From contig CAJOFH010000029.1 of NCBI GenBank assembly GCA_905233845.1, positions 1 to 35,797 on the forward strand: a DNA stretch of 35,797 nt, in the 5' to 3' direction. Made by a program: the position numbers and the translations under genes. This document shows, in pieces, positions 1-9,234 of this stretch. The DNA is from an uncultured Muribaculaceae bacterium (lineage in GTDB: Bacteria > Bacteroidota > Bacteroidia > Bacteroidales > Muribaculaceae). How positions within the stretch are numbered: position 1 is the first letter of the stretch; every line of letters starts with the position of its first letter. A model generated the notes under the pieces. The model worked only from the letters and a program-made list of their open reading frames with translations. It made no database searches and was not told where the DNA came from.

Positions 1-677
1 GTGTCGCCCTCACCGATGCGCTTGTAGTCTTTGGCCTCGGGCAGAATCTTGTAGTGCTCACCGTCGGTCAGCACGAACACCGAACACTCAATGCCGCTCA
101 GGAACTCCTCGATGACCACACGCGACGAGGCATTGCCAAACAGGCCGCCGAGCATTTCCTTTAGCTCTTTCCGGGCTTCGTCAAGGGTTGGCAGAATGAG
201 TACGCCCTTACCGGCGCACAGGCCGTCGGCCTTCAGCACATAAGGAGGCTCCAACGTTCCGAGGAAGTCAAGTCCTTCCTGCAGGTGCTCGCCGTCGAAA
301 GTCTGATACTTTGCCGTAGGAATGCCATGCCGCTGCATGCAGGCTTTGGCGAAATCCTTCGAGCCTTCCAGCACGGCCCCCTGCTTCGACGGGCCAATGA
401 CGGGCACCGACTTGGTGCGTTCGTCGGCCTTCAGGTTGTCGTAGATGCCTTTTACCAACGGATCTTCGGGGCCAACGACCACCATGTCGACGGCCTTTTC
501 AACGACAAACTGCTTCACAGCCTCGAAATCGTCGGCCTTCATGGCTACGTTTTCGCCACAGTTCTGCGTACCGGCATTGCCTGGTGCAATGAAAAGTTTC
601 TCACATTTGGGGCTTTGGGCTATCTTCCAAGCAAGGGCGTGCTCACGGCCACCGCTTCCTAACAGTAATATCTTCAT
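1..677 (-). CDS. purD: Phosphoribosylamine-glycine ligase, N-terminal part (cut by window edge)
   Basis: GAR synthetase, the second step of de novo purine synthesis: ATP-dependent ligation of glycine to phosphoribosylamine in the cytoplasm. About 225 N-terminal residues are visible. The protein opens with the family's nucleotide-fold motif MKILLLGSGGREHALAWK, then GPEDPLVKG, and the ATP-grasp portion with VLKADGLCAGKGV. There is no stop before position 1, so the C-terminal half lies outside the window. The ATG at 677-675 starts exactly at the family N terminus. The gene begins 27 bp after the stop of the broken S9B peptidase on the same strand, with no obvious promoter between, so it is probably the distal gene of a minus-strand operon with the peptidase and the ABC exporter. 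Identification is by recognised motifs and is secure. Confidence 0.95.
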   Translation of the reverse strand, partial: MKILLLGSGGREHALAWKIAQSPKCEKLFIAPGNAGTQNCGENVAMKADDFEAVKQFVVEKAVDMVVVGPEDPLVKGIYDNLKADERTKSVPVIGPSKQGAVLEGSKDFAKACMQRHGIPTAKYQTFDGEHLQEGLDFLGTLEPPYVLKADGLCAGKGVLILPTLDEARKELKEMLGGLFGNASSRVVIEEFLSGIECSVFVLTDGEHYKILPEAKDYKRIGEGD

Positions 678-704
678 GTTCTTAGCTCTGTTTTTTACGT
701 ATAC

Positions 705-2850
705 TTATTTTAAATAATCTTCAAAATACTGGGTAATGCGCTCGTGCAGGTGAACGCTGTTGTGGCCACGCATGTTGTGACCCTCGCCCGGATAGGCAAA
801 GAAGTCGGGCTGGGTGCCAGCCTCGGCGCATGCTTTCAGGAACGAAAGCGCGTGCTGCGGTACGACGGTGGGGTCGTTATAGCCGATGATGACCTGCAGC
901 TTGCCTTTCAGATTCTTGGCCATAGGAATCAAGCTCGTCTTGGCATAGCCCTCGGGATTGGTTTCCGGCGTGTCCATATAACGCTCGCCATACATGACTT
1001 CATACCACTTCCAGTCGATGACGGGCCCGCCAGCCACGCCCACCTTGAACACATCAGGATAGTTAACCATGAGCGAGATGGTCATGAAGCCGCCAAAGCT
1101 CCAGCCGTGAACGCCCAGTCGCTGCATGTCGACGTAGGGCAGCGTGCGCAGGAAGTCGACACCGGCCATCTGGTCTTGCATCTCCACCTGTCCCAGCTGG
1201 CGGAAGGTGGCCTGCTCGAAGTCGCGTCCGCGGTTCTCGCTGCCGCGGTTGTCGAGAATGAAGAGGAGATATCCTTTCTGCGCCATATAGGTCTCCCAGC
1301 TGCGGCTGCAATAGTGCCAACGTGCGTCAACGTTGTGGGCGTGCGGTCCGCCGTAAACGTAAACAACAGTCGGGTATTTCTTGGTTGGGTCGAAATCGAT
1401 GGGCATCACCATGCGGTAGTAGAGGTCGGTGACTCCGTCGTCGGCTTTGATCGAGCCACAGGAATATTCGGGCACGTTGTAGCCCTGCCAGGGGTCAGAG
1501 GCAGTGTAGTAGCGCATGGCGTTGCCTGTAGCGGTGTTGACGATGGCGATGTTGCGGGGCACGTCGGGCTCCTGATAATAGTCAACAAGCCAAGTGCCGT
1601 TATGGTTGATGACGCCGCCATGCCATCCCTTGCCGCCCTCGTCAACTCGTGTGCGCTTGCCAGTGGCCACGTCCACGCTGAAGAGGTTTTGTTGGATGGG
1701 GCTTATCTCATTGCTGGCAATGATGATAGCTTTATGCTCGGTGTCAAAGCCTAACGTTTCCATCACTACCCATTTGCCGCTGGTGAGCTGCTTGATGAGC
1801 GAGCCGTCGGCGTTGTGGAGGTAGAGGTGGTTGTAGCCGTCCTTTTGGCTCTGCATGACAAATTTTGTTGGGTCCCAAGGTAGGAAGGTGATGGGATGCT
1901 GTGGCTCTACATATTTGTCGCTTGTCTCGCGGTAGATTTCGGCGATTTTGTCGCCCGTTGTAGCGTCGTAGCTCACGAGGCGACAGTCGTTCTGGTCACG
2001 GTTCAGCTCAAACATATAGACGAGCTTGTCATCAGGACTCCAGGCGATATTGGTGAAATAGCGGTCGGTGGGGTCGCCAGTGTCGAGGTAGGTGATCTTG
2101 CCGGTGGCTATGTCGAGGATGCCAACCTGCACTTTGTGTGATGTGCGGCCTGCCATGGGGTATTTCTCGGGAGCCGGCGTGGCTTCGACATGAATGGTGT
2201 CGTTGAGCTCAGGCACGGTGATGAGTGGATAGTCGGTGGTCCATGCGGTAGAAGGCGAGTTTGTCGCCCTTGTTGGCCCAGAAGGTGCCCTTCTCGATGC
2301 CGAACTCGTTGCGGTGCACGCTCTGAGCGTAGACTATGTCGCGTGAGCCGTCGGTGGTGATTTGAGTGGTCTTGCCGTCGGCAGTAGTGATATAGAGGTT
2401 GTCGTCCTTGACAAACGCCACATTTCGGCTTGCCTTGTTCCAATCCTCGTTGGTCTCGCCCTTTGTGCTCTGGCTCCATTCGAGTTTGTGTTTCTTGACA
2501 TCAACGAGCATACGCTTGTCGGGAGTGTTGATGAGCATCAGAGACTTGTCGGGGTAGGGGAAAGATGCCCACTTGAGGTTGGGGCTTTTCTCAAGACCTG
2601 CCCATTCCTGGACTTGCTGAGCGGTGAACGCCAGTTTCTCCTTGCCGTTCTTGGTGTCGACGGTCCAAATTGAGTCTTTCTCGGTGTGCATCAGCTGGTT
2701 CCCGCACCACATGAGAGTTTTGTTCTTAGGAACCATGTTTGAATAGTTCTTTCCGCCGAAGTTCAAGTCTTCAAGCGTGAACTGCTTTTGTGCGTGAACA
2801 GCAACTGTACCTACAAGCATCACAGCCACGCAATAAATAAAACGTTTCAT
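705..2850 (-). pseudogene. S9B dipeptidyl-peptidase IV-type serine peptidase, frame-disrupted
   Basis: DPP IV-like exopeptidase of the secreted/periplasmic S9B family, which removes N-terminal dipeptides. It is split into two reading frames. The 5' part (2850-2209, 213 aa) has a signal peptide (MKRFIYCVAVMLVGTVAVHAQ) and the start of the beta-propeller, ending out of frame after FYRMD. The 3' part (2216-705) continues in another frame as TDYPLITVPELND, with the rest of the propeller and the alpha/beta-hydrolase domain. The catalytic triad is intact there: Ser in GWSFGG, Asp in GYNDPTVVP, His in GEGHN. The joined length of about 716 aa matches the family. Homologues usually read FYRMDQSMVTDYPL or similar, so about four residues are missing at ~2238, as expected from an 11-nt deletion. 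The 3' frame opens only with GTG and has no signal peptide. It could be a real pseudogene, a strain variant or an assembly error. Confidence 0.85.
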
Positions 2851-2904
2851 TGTTATCTTAGTTTTTAGTTATTAGTCTTTTGGGTTAGCTCTTCCCTCTC
2901 AACT

Positions 2905-4665
2905 CTACTTCGGTTTATCAAAGTCGCCAGAGTCTTGGGTTTGGATGGTGTAAATCTCGCGGTAGATGTCGTTGGTCTTGAGGAGGTTGTCGCGGTTGGC
3001 ATGCATCACGCTGTGGACTCGCTGGGCGACAATCACCTTGGTCACCTCGGGCATATAGTCGCGCAGAGCTTTGTTGATGCGGGCGTCGGTGGCGGTGTCG
3101 CACGCGCTGGTCGAGTCGTCGAGTACGAGCACCTTAGGGCTCTTGAGCAACGCGCGGGCAATGCACAGTCGCTGCTTTTGACCGCCCGACACGTTGGTGC
3201 CGCCCTGCTCGATGACAGAGTCATAGCCGTCGGGCATCTCCTCGATAAACTCGTCGGCGCATGCCAGCTTGCACGCGTGTTTGCACTCTTCGAGCGTGGC
3301 GTCGTTCTTGCCCCAGCGCAGGTTGTCGAGCACGGTGCCGCTGAAGAGCACGTTCTGCTGCAGCACCATCGACACGTTGTTGCGCAGCGCCTCGAGGTCG
3401 TAGTCGCGCACGTCGACTCCTCCCACCTTGATTGAGCCGTGGGTCACGTCATACATGCGGCTGATGAGCATCGCGAGCGTTGACTTACCGCAGCCAGTGC
3501 CACCAATGATGCCAATGGTCTCGCCGCTATTGATGTGCAGGTTGATGCCGCTTACAGCATAATCTCCGTCATTCTTGTCGGTTTTGGGCAGACCTGCCAT
3601 TAAACTTGAAGGGAGAGGGAGGTCTTTGGCACTGACTTTTTTGTAGGTGAAGTCCACATTGTCGAAGTCGATGCTGCCGTCGGCAACGGTCATGACGGGA
3701 TTCTCAGGGTTCACTATATCGGCTTTCTCATTGATGACCTCGGCCACGCGTTTGCCGCTGGCGGCGCTCATGGTGAGCTGCACGAAGATCATCGAGAGCA
3801 TCATCAGAGCCGAGAGGATGGTCATCACGTAGGTGAAGAGCGAGGTGAGCTGGCCAGTGGTGAGGTCGCCAGCTACTATGTTCTTGGCTCCGAACCACGA
3901 CAGCGAGATGATGCAGCCGTACACCACTATCATCATCACAGGGTGATTGAGCGCCATCAGGCTCTCGGTCTTCACAAATAGGCTGTAGAGGGCGCGGGCT
4001 GCCTTGCTGAACTTCTTGTTCTCGTAGTCCTCACGCACGAAGGCTTTCACCACGCGTATCGCCGACACGTTCTCCTGCACCACGTTGTTGAGGTCGTCAT
4101 ATTTCTTGAACACCTGCGTGAAGAGTTTGACGGTGCGGCTGACGATAAGGTAGAGAACGGTGCCCAGAATGACGAGGGCGATGATGAAGATGGAGCTCAT
4201 CTTGGTGTTGATGAACACGCACATTAAGATGCTGAAAACCAGGTTTAACGGTGCTCGCACCGAGATGCGCAGCAGCATCTGGAAGGCGTTCTGCAGGTTG
4301 TTCACGTCGGTGGTCATGCGAGTCACAAGGCCCGACGAACTGAACTTGTCGATATTGGAGAACGAGAACGTCTGGATGTTGCGGAACATCGCGTCGCGAA
4401 GGTTGCGGGCGAAGCCCGACGACGCCATCGCCGAGAAGCGTCCGGCAAGGATGCCGAAAATCATACTCATCGCAGCAAGCACAAGCATTATGGCGCCATA
4501 TTTATACACGTTGCCCAAGTTGCTCTTGGCAATGCCCTCATCGATAATCCATGATGTGACGTAAGGTATCAACACTCCCATCACCACCTCCAGAGAGATG
4601 AAGATTGGAGTAAGTATCGAGGCCGTCTTAAACGAACCAATCTGTTTTATTAATGTCTTAAGCAA
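2905..4665 (-). CDS. ABC exporter half-transporter (TMD-NBD) with a degenerate ATP site
   Basis: Inner-membrane ABC exporter subunit with an N-terminal transmembrane domain (about residues 1-310) and a C-terminal ATPase. Numbering here is from an upstream in-frame TTG at 4692. Walker A GGTGCGKST is at ~397, signature VSGGQKQR at ~501 and Walker B KVLVLDD at ~520. The usual catalytic Glu after Walker B is Asp (LDDSTSACD), and the H-loop His is Gln (IVAQRV). Both are typical of the weak site in heterodimeric exporters, but no partner gene is adjacent. After VMHAN the usual segment (about 20 residues, IIVLD.G.I..GTHEE) is absent and the chain resumes at RDNLLKTNDIY. I place the start at TTG 4665 (MLKTLIKQIG), because the upstream TTG overlaps a -7 promoter element and homologues begin near this point. 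Substrate unknown. It lies 54 bp upstream of the S9B peptidase, probably in one operon. Confidence 0.85.
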   Translation of the reverse strand: MLKTLIKQIGSFKTASILTPIFISLEVVMGVLIPYVTSWIIDEGIAKSNLGNVYKYGAIMLVLAAMSMIFGILAGRFSAMASSGFARNLRDAMFRNIQTFSFSNIDKFSSSGLVTRMTTDVNNLQNAFQMLLRISVRAPLNLVFSILMCVFINTKMSSIFIIALVILGTVLYLIVSRTVKLFTQVFKKYDDLNNVVQENVSAIRVVKAFVREDYENKKFSKAARALYSLFVKTESLMALNHPVMMIVVYGCIISLSWFGAKNIVAGDLTTGQLTSLFTYVMTILSALMMLSMIFVQLTMSAASGKRVAEVINEKADIVNPENPVMTVADGSIDFDNVDFTYKKVSAKDLPLPSSLMAGLPKTDKNDGDYAVSGINLHINSGETIGIIGGTGCGKSTLAMLISRMYDVTHGSIKVGGVDVRDYDLEALRNNVSMVLQQNVLFSGTVLDNLRWGKNDATLEECKHACKLACADEFIEEMPDGYDSVIEQGGTNVSGGQKQRLCIARALLKSPKVLVLDDSTSACDTATDARINKALRDYMPEVTKVIVAQRVHSVMHANRDNLLKTNDIYREIYTIQTQDSGDFDKPK

Positions 4666-4689
4666 AATAGTGTGTTTTTTATTTTGTGG

Positions 4690-4697
4690 CAAAGATA
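4690..4697 (-). promoter_or_regulatory. Bacteroidetes -7 promoter element of the ABC exporter operon
   Basis: On the minus strand this reads TATCTTTG, a perfect match to TAnnTTTG. Transcription would begin near 4684, about 20 nt before the proposed TTG start at 4665. No clear TTTG -33 box is present at the right distance; a CAGTTATCAGT repeat array occupies that place. Confidence 0.5.
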
Positions 4698-4703
4698 ATA
4701 AAT

Positions 4704-4739
4704 AGTTTTCAGTAATCAGTTATCAGTAGTCAGTTTTTT
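4704..4739. repeat. CAGTTATCAGT-type short repeat array
   Basis: Degenerate tandem copies of a 7-bp unit (cagttat / cagtaat / cagtagt) directly upstream of the ABC exporter promoter. Near-identical sequence, including the flanking TAAATAGTTTTCAG, lies upstream of glnS at 35749-35785. A shorter relative occurs in the opposite orientation before the sugar transferase at 20276-20300. Confidence 0.75.
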
Positions 4740-4869
4740 GTTTTTCAAACAACCAAAACAACTTAAAAACAATAGCTATAAGCAACCATCAATGCTCAAT
4801 AACCCCCAAATCACTACCCCAAATCACAACAAATTGCCCAAGAATTTCCCATTTAATATATGATTCTCC

Positions 4870-4899
4870 TTGAAATTTGAAAAATAATACCTAAATTTG
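4870..4899 (+). promoter_or_regulatory. Putative promoter of the secreted-protein operon
   Basis: TAAATTTG at 4892-4899 matches the Bacteroidetes -7 consensus, and TTGA at 4870-4873 sits about 19 bp upstream as a weak -33 box. It would leave a leader of roughly 200 nt before the ATG at 5114. The rest of 4740-5113 holds nothing else I can support. Confidence 0.45.
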
Positions 4900-5113
4900 C
4901 AGTGCATACTGCAATCTGCGGTGTGCGAGATGATTTTCGGGAAGTGTTTGGCTTCTTTTCCATTGTGATGATTAAGAAAGAATAAAATAAGAGCATATTT
5001 TTTATGATTAATCACTCATGATGCAGGATGGAATTATTGCCAAGTGGCTCACGCTCTCCTTATTTCTTTATCTCCTGTTGAGGGCCACACGGGACAATCT
5101 TTCAAGAATTAGT

Positions 5114-6097
5114 ATGAAAAGACAAGTCATTACCCTGCTGCTGGCTATATTGGCTCTCACAGCAACACAAGCACAACAAATCTCAGTAGTAACATCTAGC
5201 GGAGCAACCAACCTCTACAGTACCCTCCAAGAAGCTATCGAGGGGGCAGCAGCAGGCAGTGTTATCTACCTTCCGGGCGGAGGATTCCCCATTGCAGATG
5301 AAGTGAAAATCACCAAAAAAGTAACCATTATTGGTATTGGTCACAAAACTCGCAATGAGAACGTGGACGGCAACACTATCATCGGCGGTAACCTGTGGTT
5401 CAATCAAGGCAGCAGCGGCAGCGCAGTAATGGGATGCTATATCTCAGGCAACGTAAATATTGGCGAAGATGAAAAGGTGGACAATATTCTTGTGAAATTA
5501 TGCAACCTCAATGGAATTCAAGTACATAATTCTGAATGTAAAGGGTTGGTTGTCAATCAAAATTATATTAGAGGTGACAATAATTATGGAAATGCGACTG
5601 ATGTCACTATCTCCAACAACATTACTTCTCAAATCTTTCAAGTAGCTTCAGGTACAATAAAAAATAATATAATTTGCTATGGAGGTAATGGAAACTATCA
5701 TCGGCTACTTTATGTTAATCGTTCAATAATTAATAATAATATAATTAATAATGAGGGTATTAGTTATGATTATATTCATTATGGTTCTGATTGTCAAACT
5801 AGCCATAACTATCTCGTTAATGGTGGTTCATGGGGTGATGACCCTGTTATTATTGAAGGGGCGACTGTAAATAATCTTTTTGAAAATCTGAATGGTTGGG
5901 CAGTCAATCCTATGTCTAATTTCCATTTTACAGATGACTATGAACAATACGAGACTCAAGTTGGAATTTATGCCGGCACTGGATTTGATGACAAACAATT
6001 GCCCCCCACTCCCTATATCGTAGCTAAGGTCATTCCAGAGAATACTGATGCTGAAGGCAAACTTAACATTAAGGTGCGCGTGAAAGCTGCCGAGTAA
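5114..6097 (+). CDS. Secreted right-handed beta-helix protein
   Basis: A 327-residue exported protein of unknown function. It begins with a clear signal peptide (MKRQVITLLLAILALTATQAQ). Next comes a region resembling the entry of pectate-lyase-like folds (TLQEAIEGAAAGSVIYLPGG), then short Asn/Ile/Gly-rich strands typical of right-handed parallel beta-helices (VTISNNI, GTIKNNIICYGG, IINNNIINNEG). The C terminus (GIYAGTGFDDKQLPPTPYIVAK onward) is a pattern I recognise from other Bacteroidales surface proteins; it is not a T9SS domain. An in-frame ATG at 5018 would add 32 residues, but these would bury the signal peptide, so 5114 is preferred. From about 5500 the gene is strikingly AT- and Asn-rich compared with its first third. 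The next gene follows at once. A role in surface adhesion or glycan binding is inference only. Confidence 0.75.
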   Translation: MKRQVITLLLAILALTATQAQQISVVTSSGATNLYSTLQEAIEGAAAGSVIYLPGGGFPIADEVKITKKVTIIGIGHKTRNENVDGNTIIGGNLWFNQGSSGSAVMGCYISGNVNIGEDEKVDNILVKLCNLNGIQVHNSECKGLVVNQNYIRGDNNYGNATDVTISNNITSQIFQVASGTIKNNIICYGGNGNYHRLLYVNRSIINNNIINNEGISYDYIHYGSDCQTSHNYLVNGGSWGDDPVIIEGATVNNLFENLNGWAVNPMSNFHFTDDYEQYETQVGIYAGTGFDDKQLPPTPYIVAKVIPENTDAEGKLNIKVRVKAAE

Positions 6098-6150
6098 TGC
6101 ATTTTAGCTTCTTTAAGATTAAAGTAAACAAACAAAGCATAAAACGCATT

Positions 6151-9100
6151 ATGAGCATGAAATATTTTAAAGGTGTATTTCTCCTGTTGCTTTTAGTGCT
6201 GCCCTCACAACTCTGCGCACAGACTCTCAGCCGATGTGAATACTGGTTTGACGATGATTTTGCAAACAGAAAAAACATCAGCATCAGTGGCACAGACGCA
6301 GAGTTCAGTCGGAGCATTGACACCGAAAGCTTAGACGTGGGGCTGCATCGCTTCAACATCCGTGTACGTCAATCCGATGGCAAGTATTCAGGCGTTTCCA
6401 CATCGACTTTCCAAAAAGTTGCTTCAGGTGAAGTAAAATGGTTAGAATACTGGTTTGACGGCGACAGGGATAATGTCAAGAGGATGGCTGGCAAAGAAGG
6501 CTACGACGGTGATGGCTACAAGTTTGTCGACGAAGCTGATATTAGTGGGCTCGACGTGGGGATGCACAATATGTTTTTCCGAGGTGTGAGTGACAATGGA
6601 CTTGTTGTCACAGCTGTCTCAGTCGCTCCATTCCAAAAATACACCTCTGGCGTAATTAAATGGCTGGAATACTGGATTGATGGCGACATTGAAAATAGTC
6701 AGAAGTTGGACGCTGTTGCTGCCAACGGAGGAAAAGAATACCGCATTGTGACCGATATCGATTTCTCTACTTTGCCTGTGGGACAGCATCGACTGTCGAT
6801 GCGTGCCGTGAACGAAGACGGACTAGTGGCAACGGCAGTAACAACTACTCCTTTTATAAAACAAGGTTCTGGAGAAGTGCAGTGGCTTGAATACTGGATT
6901 GATGGAGATAAAGCACATAGCAAAAAGGTTAAAGGCTCTCCAGCCAGCGACGGCAATGGCTACACCTTTGTCAAAAACTTGGATCTGTCAACTGTTTCAC
7001 CAGGGCATCATCGCTTCTATTTCCGTTCTATGGGTGCGAATGCCTCTCTCTCAACCTCAGTCACTTCGGCACCAATAATAGTAAAATCCCGCTACGACAA
7101 CCCCGAGGGGGTCACTGTGGACTCCTATAGCTTTACTGTTGACGACAAAGAGCCGATTGAGAGACCTGTTGTTAACAAGAAAGATATTGTCAATATTCCT
7201 TTCTCTCTCAGAACTCAAGGCTTAAGCATGGGAGAGCACACTTTAAAGGCAAAATTCACTAATTCTCTTGGCCTGAGCACAAGTTTTGAGCAAGCTTTCA
7301 CAGTTGTTCCACCTGATAATCCAAGCATAAACTTGGAGTGTTGGAGCTATAACACTTATGTTTGGGTTAAATACAACTCCATTCCCAACGACAAGCAATA
7401 TGAAATTATAGAAAGAGGGTCCGACGGGGTGGAAAGAGTAATAGGTTCATGGACTGCCAACAGATGGATTACTACTCTTTATCCCGACATTATCGAAAAT
7501 TATTGTTACCCAAAAGCCGAGGGAGTTGCAACTTATTATATAAAAGCAAGGTATGTCGATCGAAATGGATTTGAGGACTTTGTCACATCCAACGAGGTAA
7601 CTATTAATAATATCAGCCCATCTAATGAAGACATATATGGAGGCATTGTTGGACAAGTAAAATTTAATGACAATAACAACAACTCATTACTTTCGCCACA
7701 CAAGAGGCTTAAAGTAAAATTCTCCGATAATGGAGAAGAGGTTTCTGTGCAACCAAATGGCACGTTTCATAGAGATAATATTCCATTAGGAACCACCGTC
7801 ACCATGTCAATTGATGATGATGACTATTACACCTACGAAAGCCTTACTGTCGTTGTCGATAAAAAAACTCGCAACAATCTGCTTATTATTAATGCCACAG
7901 TTCATGATGATGTCGCCGTCAGTGTTGACAATGAGGATTATGACCTTACTGCTAATAATTTCACAATTGATGGTAGAGTATTTGATATGGACGTGAAAAA
8001 CTTGACAGATGATGTTTGGACGGGTATTGTTGACGTAATTGCCATTAAAAAGAAAGATTTCAGAGGTAATATTGAGGATTTGTTTAACTCTGCCAGGCCT
8101 TATTATAATGTGGGATACTCCTATATTGAGAATCTTCAACGAAATAATTATAAGCATATTACAATTGAAGTTGGAGCTTTGCCCATAGGAAAGAATGATG
8201 AAGAATTCATATTCTTTTTCATGACACAAAAAGATGACCAAAGCAATACTAAACAATACAAACAATTAGTGTTTGAAAGTAGTTACATTCACAACCCTAT
8301 GGCTTTGTTCATGTCTCCAGACCCAGAAATAGATGATGTTGAATATCCAAGTTTAAACGATTTTATTTATGGGATTTATAAAATAATGAAAGAACTTGAC
8401 ACGTGGCAAGGTCCCTTCTGTAAAGCAATAAAGAAAATAAATGATAAATGGGAAAAATTCATGGAAGATGGTGATTTAGAGCAATTTGAAAGTTTTATCC
8501 CCGAGATTTTCATTATTTTCAATAAGGATATAAAAAATATCTATAAAGACTTGAGCAAAGACACTAAGAGTGTTAGGGAGTTCTATGGTAGAATAAAAGA
8601 TATTTCTGACATGCATCACAATAAACCTTTCGACAACTTTTTATTGGTATGTAAGAATATCTTTAAGGACTTTGGTAAGTATGGACCATTAAAAGACAAT
8701 CCTTTTGCTCAAATTTATCTTTTATATCTTGATGCCGCCGAAGAGGCTGTTAATAAAATTAATGCTTATCAAAGTACTTGGACTGACATTCAGTTAGGTG
8801 ATATCTTCAGCAATGACAATATCACTTTTAAGATAGAAGCTATTCGTAATTATGGGTGGTTTAACCTATATTCTGAGTCTGTCAGTGGAGCTGAAATTGT
8901 AGAAAGAATTGATGATATTCAAATCTTTTTGGAAAATACTAAGGACCAACAATTAGTTGCCTCTTACACAGCTCGTGTCAATGAAGAAAACAGCAATGAA
9001 GTTGTATTGAGAAGGGAGCGGCTTCTTCCTTCTACCTACGACATAGGATATCCTTCTAATCGTTTCTGGATGGAAATCACATGGAACAGTGGTAGAGTAT

Positions 9101-9234
9101 CAAGATTCCCATTATACGATAATTACACGAAATGGGATAGAAACGGACAAGATGTTAATGCAATCACTCTAAAACTGAAAACTACTACCTATCCTTTGGA
9201 TCATAAAATTGAAATAATAGAGTATTATGAATAA
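6151..9234 (+). CDS. Large secreted protein with YWxDGD repeats
   Basis: About 1,027 residues, exported, function unknown. The signal peptide is MSMKYFKGVFLLLLLVLPSQLCAQ; start ATG 6151 (6157 equally possible). An upstream in-frame ATG at 6097 overlaps the previous stop and only adds a basic leader. The N-terminal third holds four repeats of about 70-74 residues, each opening with EYWF/IDGD (codons for EYW at 6238, 6444, 6667, 6889) and closing with GxHRxxxR, then S/T-rich F-x-K. Next come Ig/fibronectin-like stretches and a segment like a collagen-binding B or carboxypeptidase-regulatory domain (GGIVGQVKFNDNNNN...GTFHRDNIPLG). The final ~450 residues are Lys/Asn/Ile-rich without recognised motifs. 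There is no C-terminal sorting domain. The last 8 nt overlap the next gene, suggesting translational coupling. Such proteins commonly sit beside beta-helix and LRR proteins in Bacteroidales. Confidence 0.75.
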   Translation: MSMKYFKGVFLLLLLVLPSQLCAQTLSRCEYWFDDDFANRKNISISGTDAEFSRSIDTESLDVGLHRFNIRVRQSDGKYSGVSTSTFQKVASGEVKWLEYWFDGDRDNVKRMAGKEGYDGDGYKFVDEADISGLDVGMHNMFFRGVSDNGLVVTAVSVAPFQKYTSGVIKWLEYWIDGDIENSQKLDAVAANGGKEYRIVTDIDFSTLPVGQHRLSMRAVNEDGLVATAVTTTPFIKQGSGEVQWLEYWIDGDKAHSKKVKGSPASDGNGYTFVKNLDLSTVSPGHHRFYFRSMGANASLSTSVTSAPIIVKSRYDNPEGVTVDSYSFTVDDKEPIERPVVNKKDIVNIPFSLRTQGLSMGEHTLKAKFTNSLGLSTSFEQAFTVVPPDNPSINLECWSYNTYVWVKYNSIPNDKQYEIIERGSDGVERVIGSWTANRWITTLYPDIIENYCYPKAEGVATYYIKARYVDRNGFEDFVTSNEVTINNISPSNEDIYGGIVGQVKFNDNNNNSLLSPHKRLKVKFSDNGEEVSVQPNGTFHRDNIPLGTTVTMSIDDDDYYTYESLTVVVDKKTRNNLLIINATVHDDVAVSVDNEDYDLTANNFTIDGRVFDMDVKNLTDDVWTGIVDVIAIKKKDFRGNIEDLFNSARPYYNVGYSYIENLQRNNYKHITIEVGALPIGKNDEEFIFFFMTQKDDQSNTKQYKQLVFESSYIHNPMALFMSPDPEIDDVEYPSLNDFIYGIYKIMKELDTWQGPFCKAIKKINDKWEKFMEDGDLEQFESFIPEIFIIFNKDIKNIYKDLSKDTKSVREFYGRIKDISDMHHNKPFDNFLLVCKNIFKDFGKYGPLKDNPFAQIYLLYLDAAEEAVNKINAYQSTWTDIQLGDIFSNDNITFKIEAIRNYGWFNLYSESVSGAEIVERIDDIQIFLENTKDQQLVASYTARVNEENSNEVVLRRERLLPSTYDIGYPSNRFWMEITWNSGRVSRFPLYDNYTKWDRNGQDVNAITLKLKTTTYPLDHKIEIIEYYE
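6232..7020 (+). repeat. Four coding repeats of about 206-223 bp (EYWxDGD units)
   Basis: The codons for EYW recur at 6238, 6444, 6667 and 6889, followed each time by F/I-D-G/D-D. Spacing is 206, 223 and 222 bp. Each unit ends with a motif such as VGLHRFNIR, VGMHNMFFR, VGQHRLSMR or PGHHRFYFR. They are diverged at DNA level, so the duplication is old. Confidence 0.85.

Noticed and set aside
744-1754. 336-aa plus-strand frame opposite the S9B peptidase
   Set aside because: It is the complement of a conserved hydrolase domain, without motifs of its own.
2205-2245. Programmed ribosomal frameshift in the S9B peptidase
   Set aside because: No slippery heptamer is visible at the junction, and the family residues there are missing rather than merely out of frame.
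5018-5113. Upstream start for the beta-helix protein
   Set aside because: It would place 32 extra residues before a complete signal peptide.
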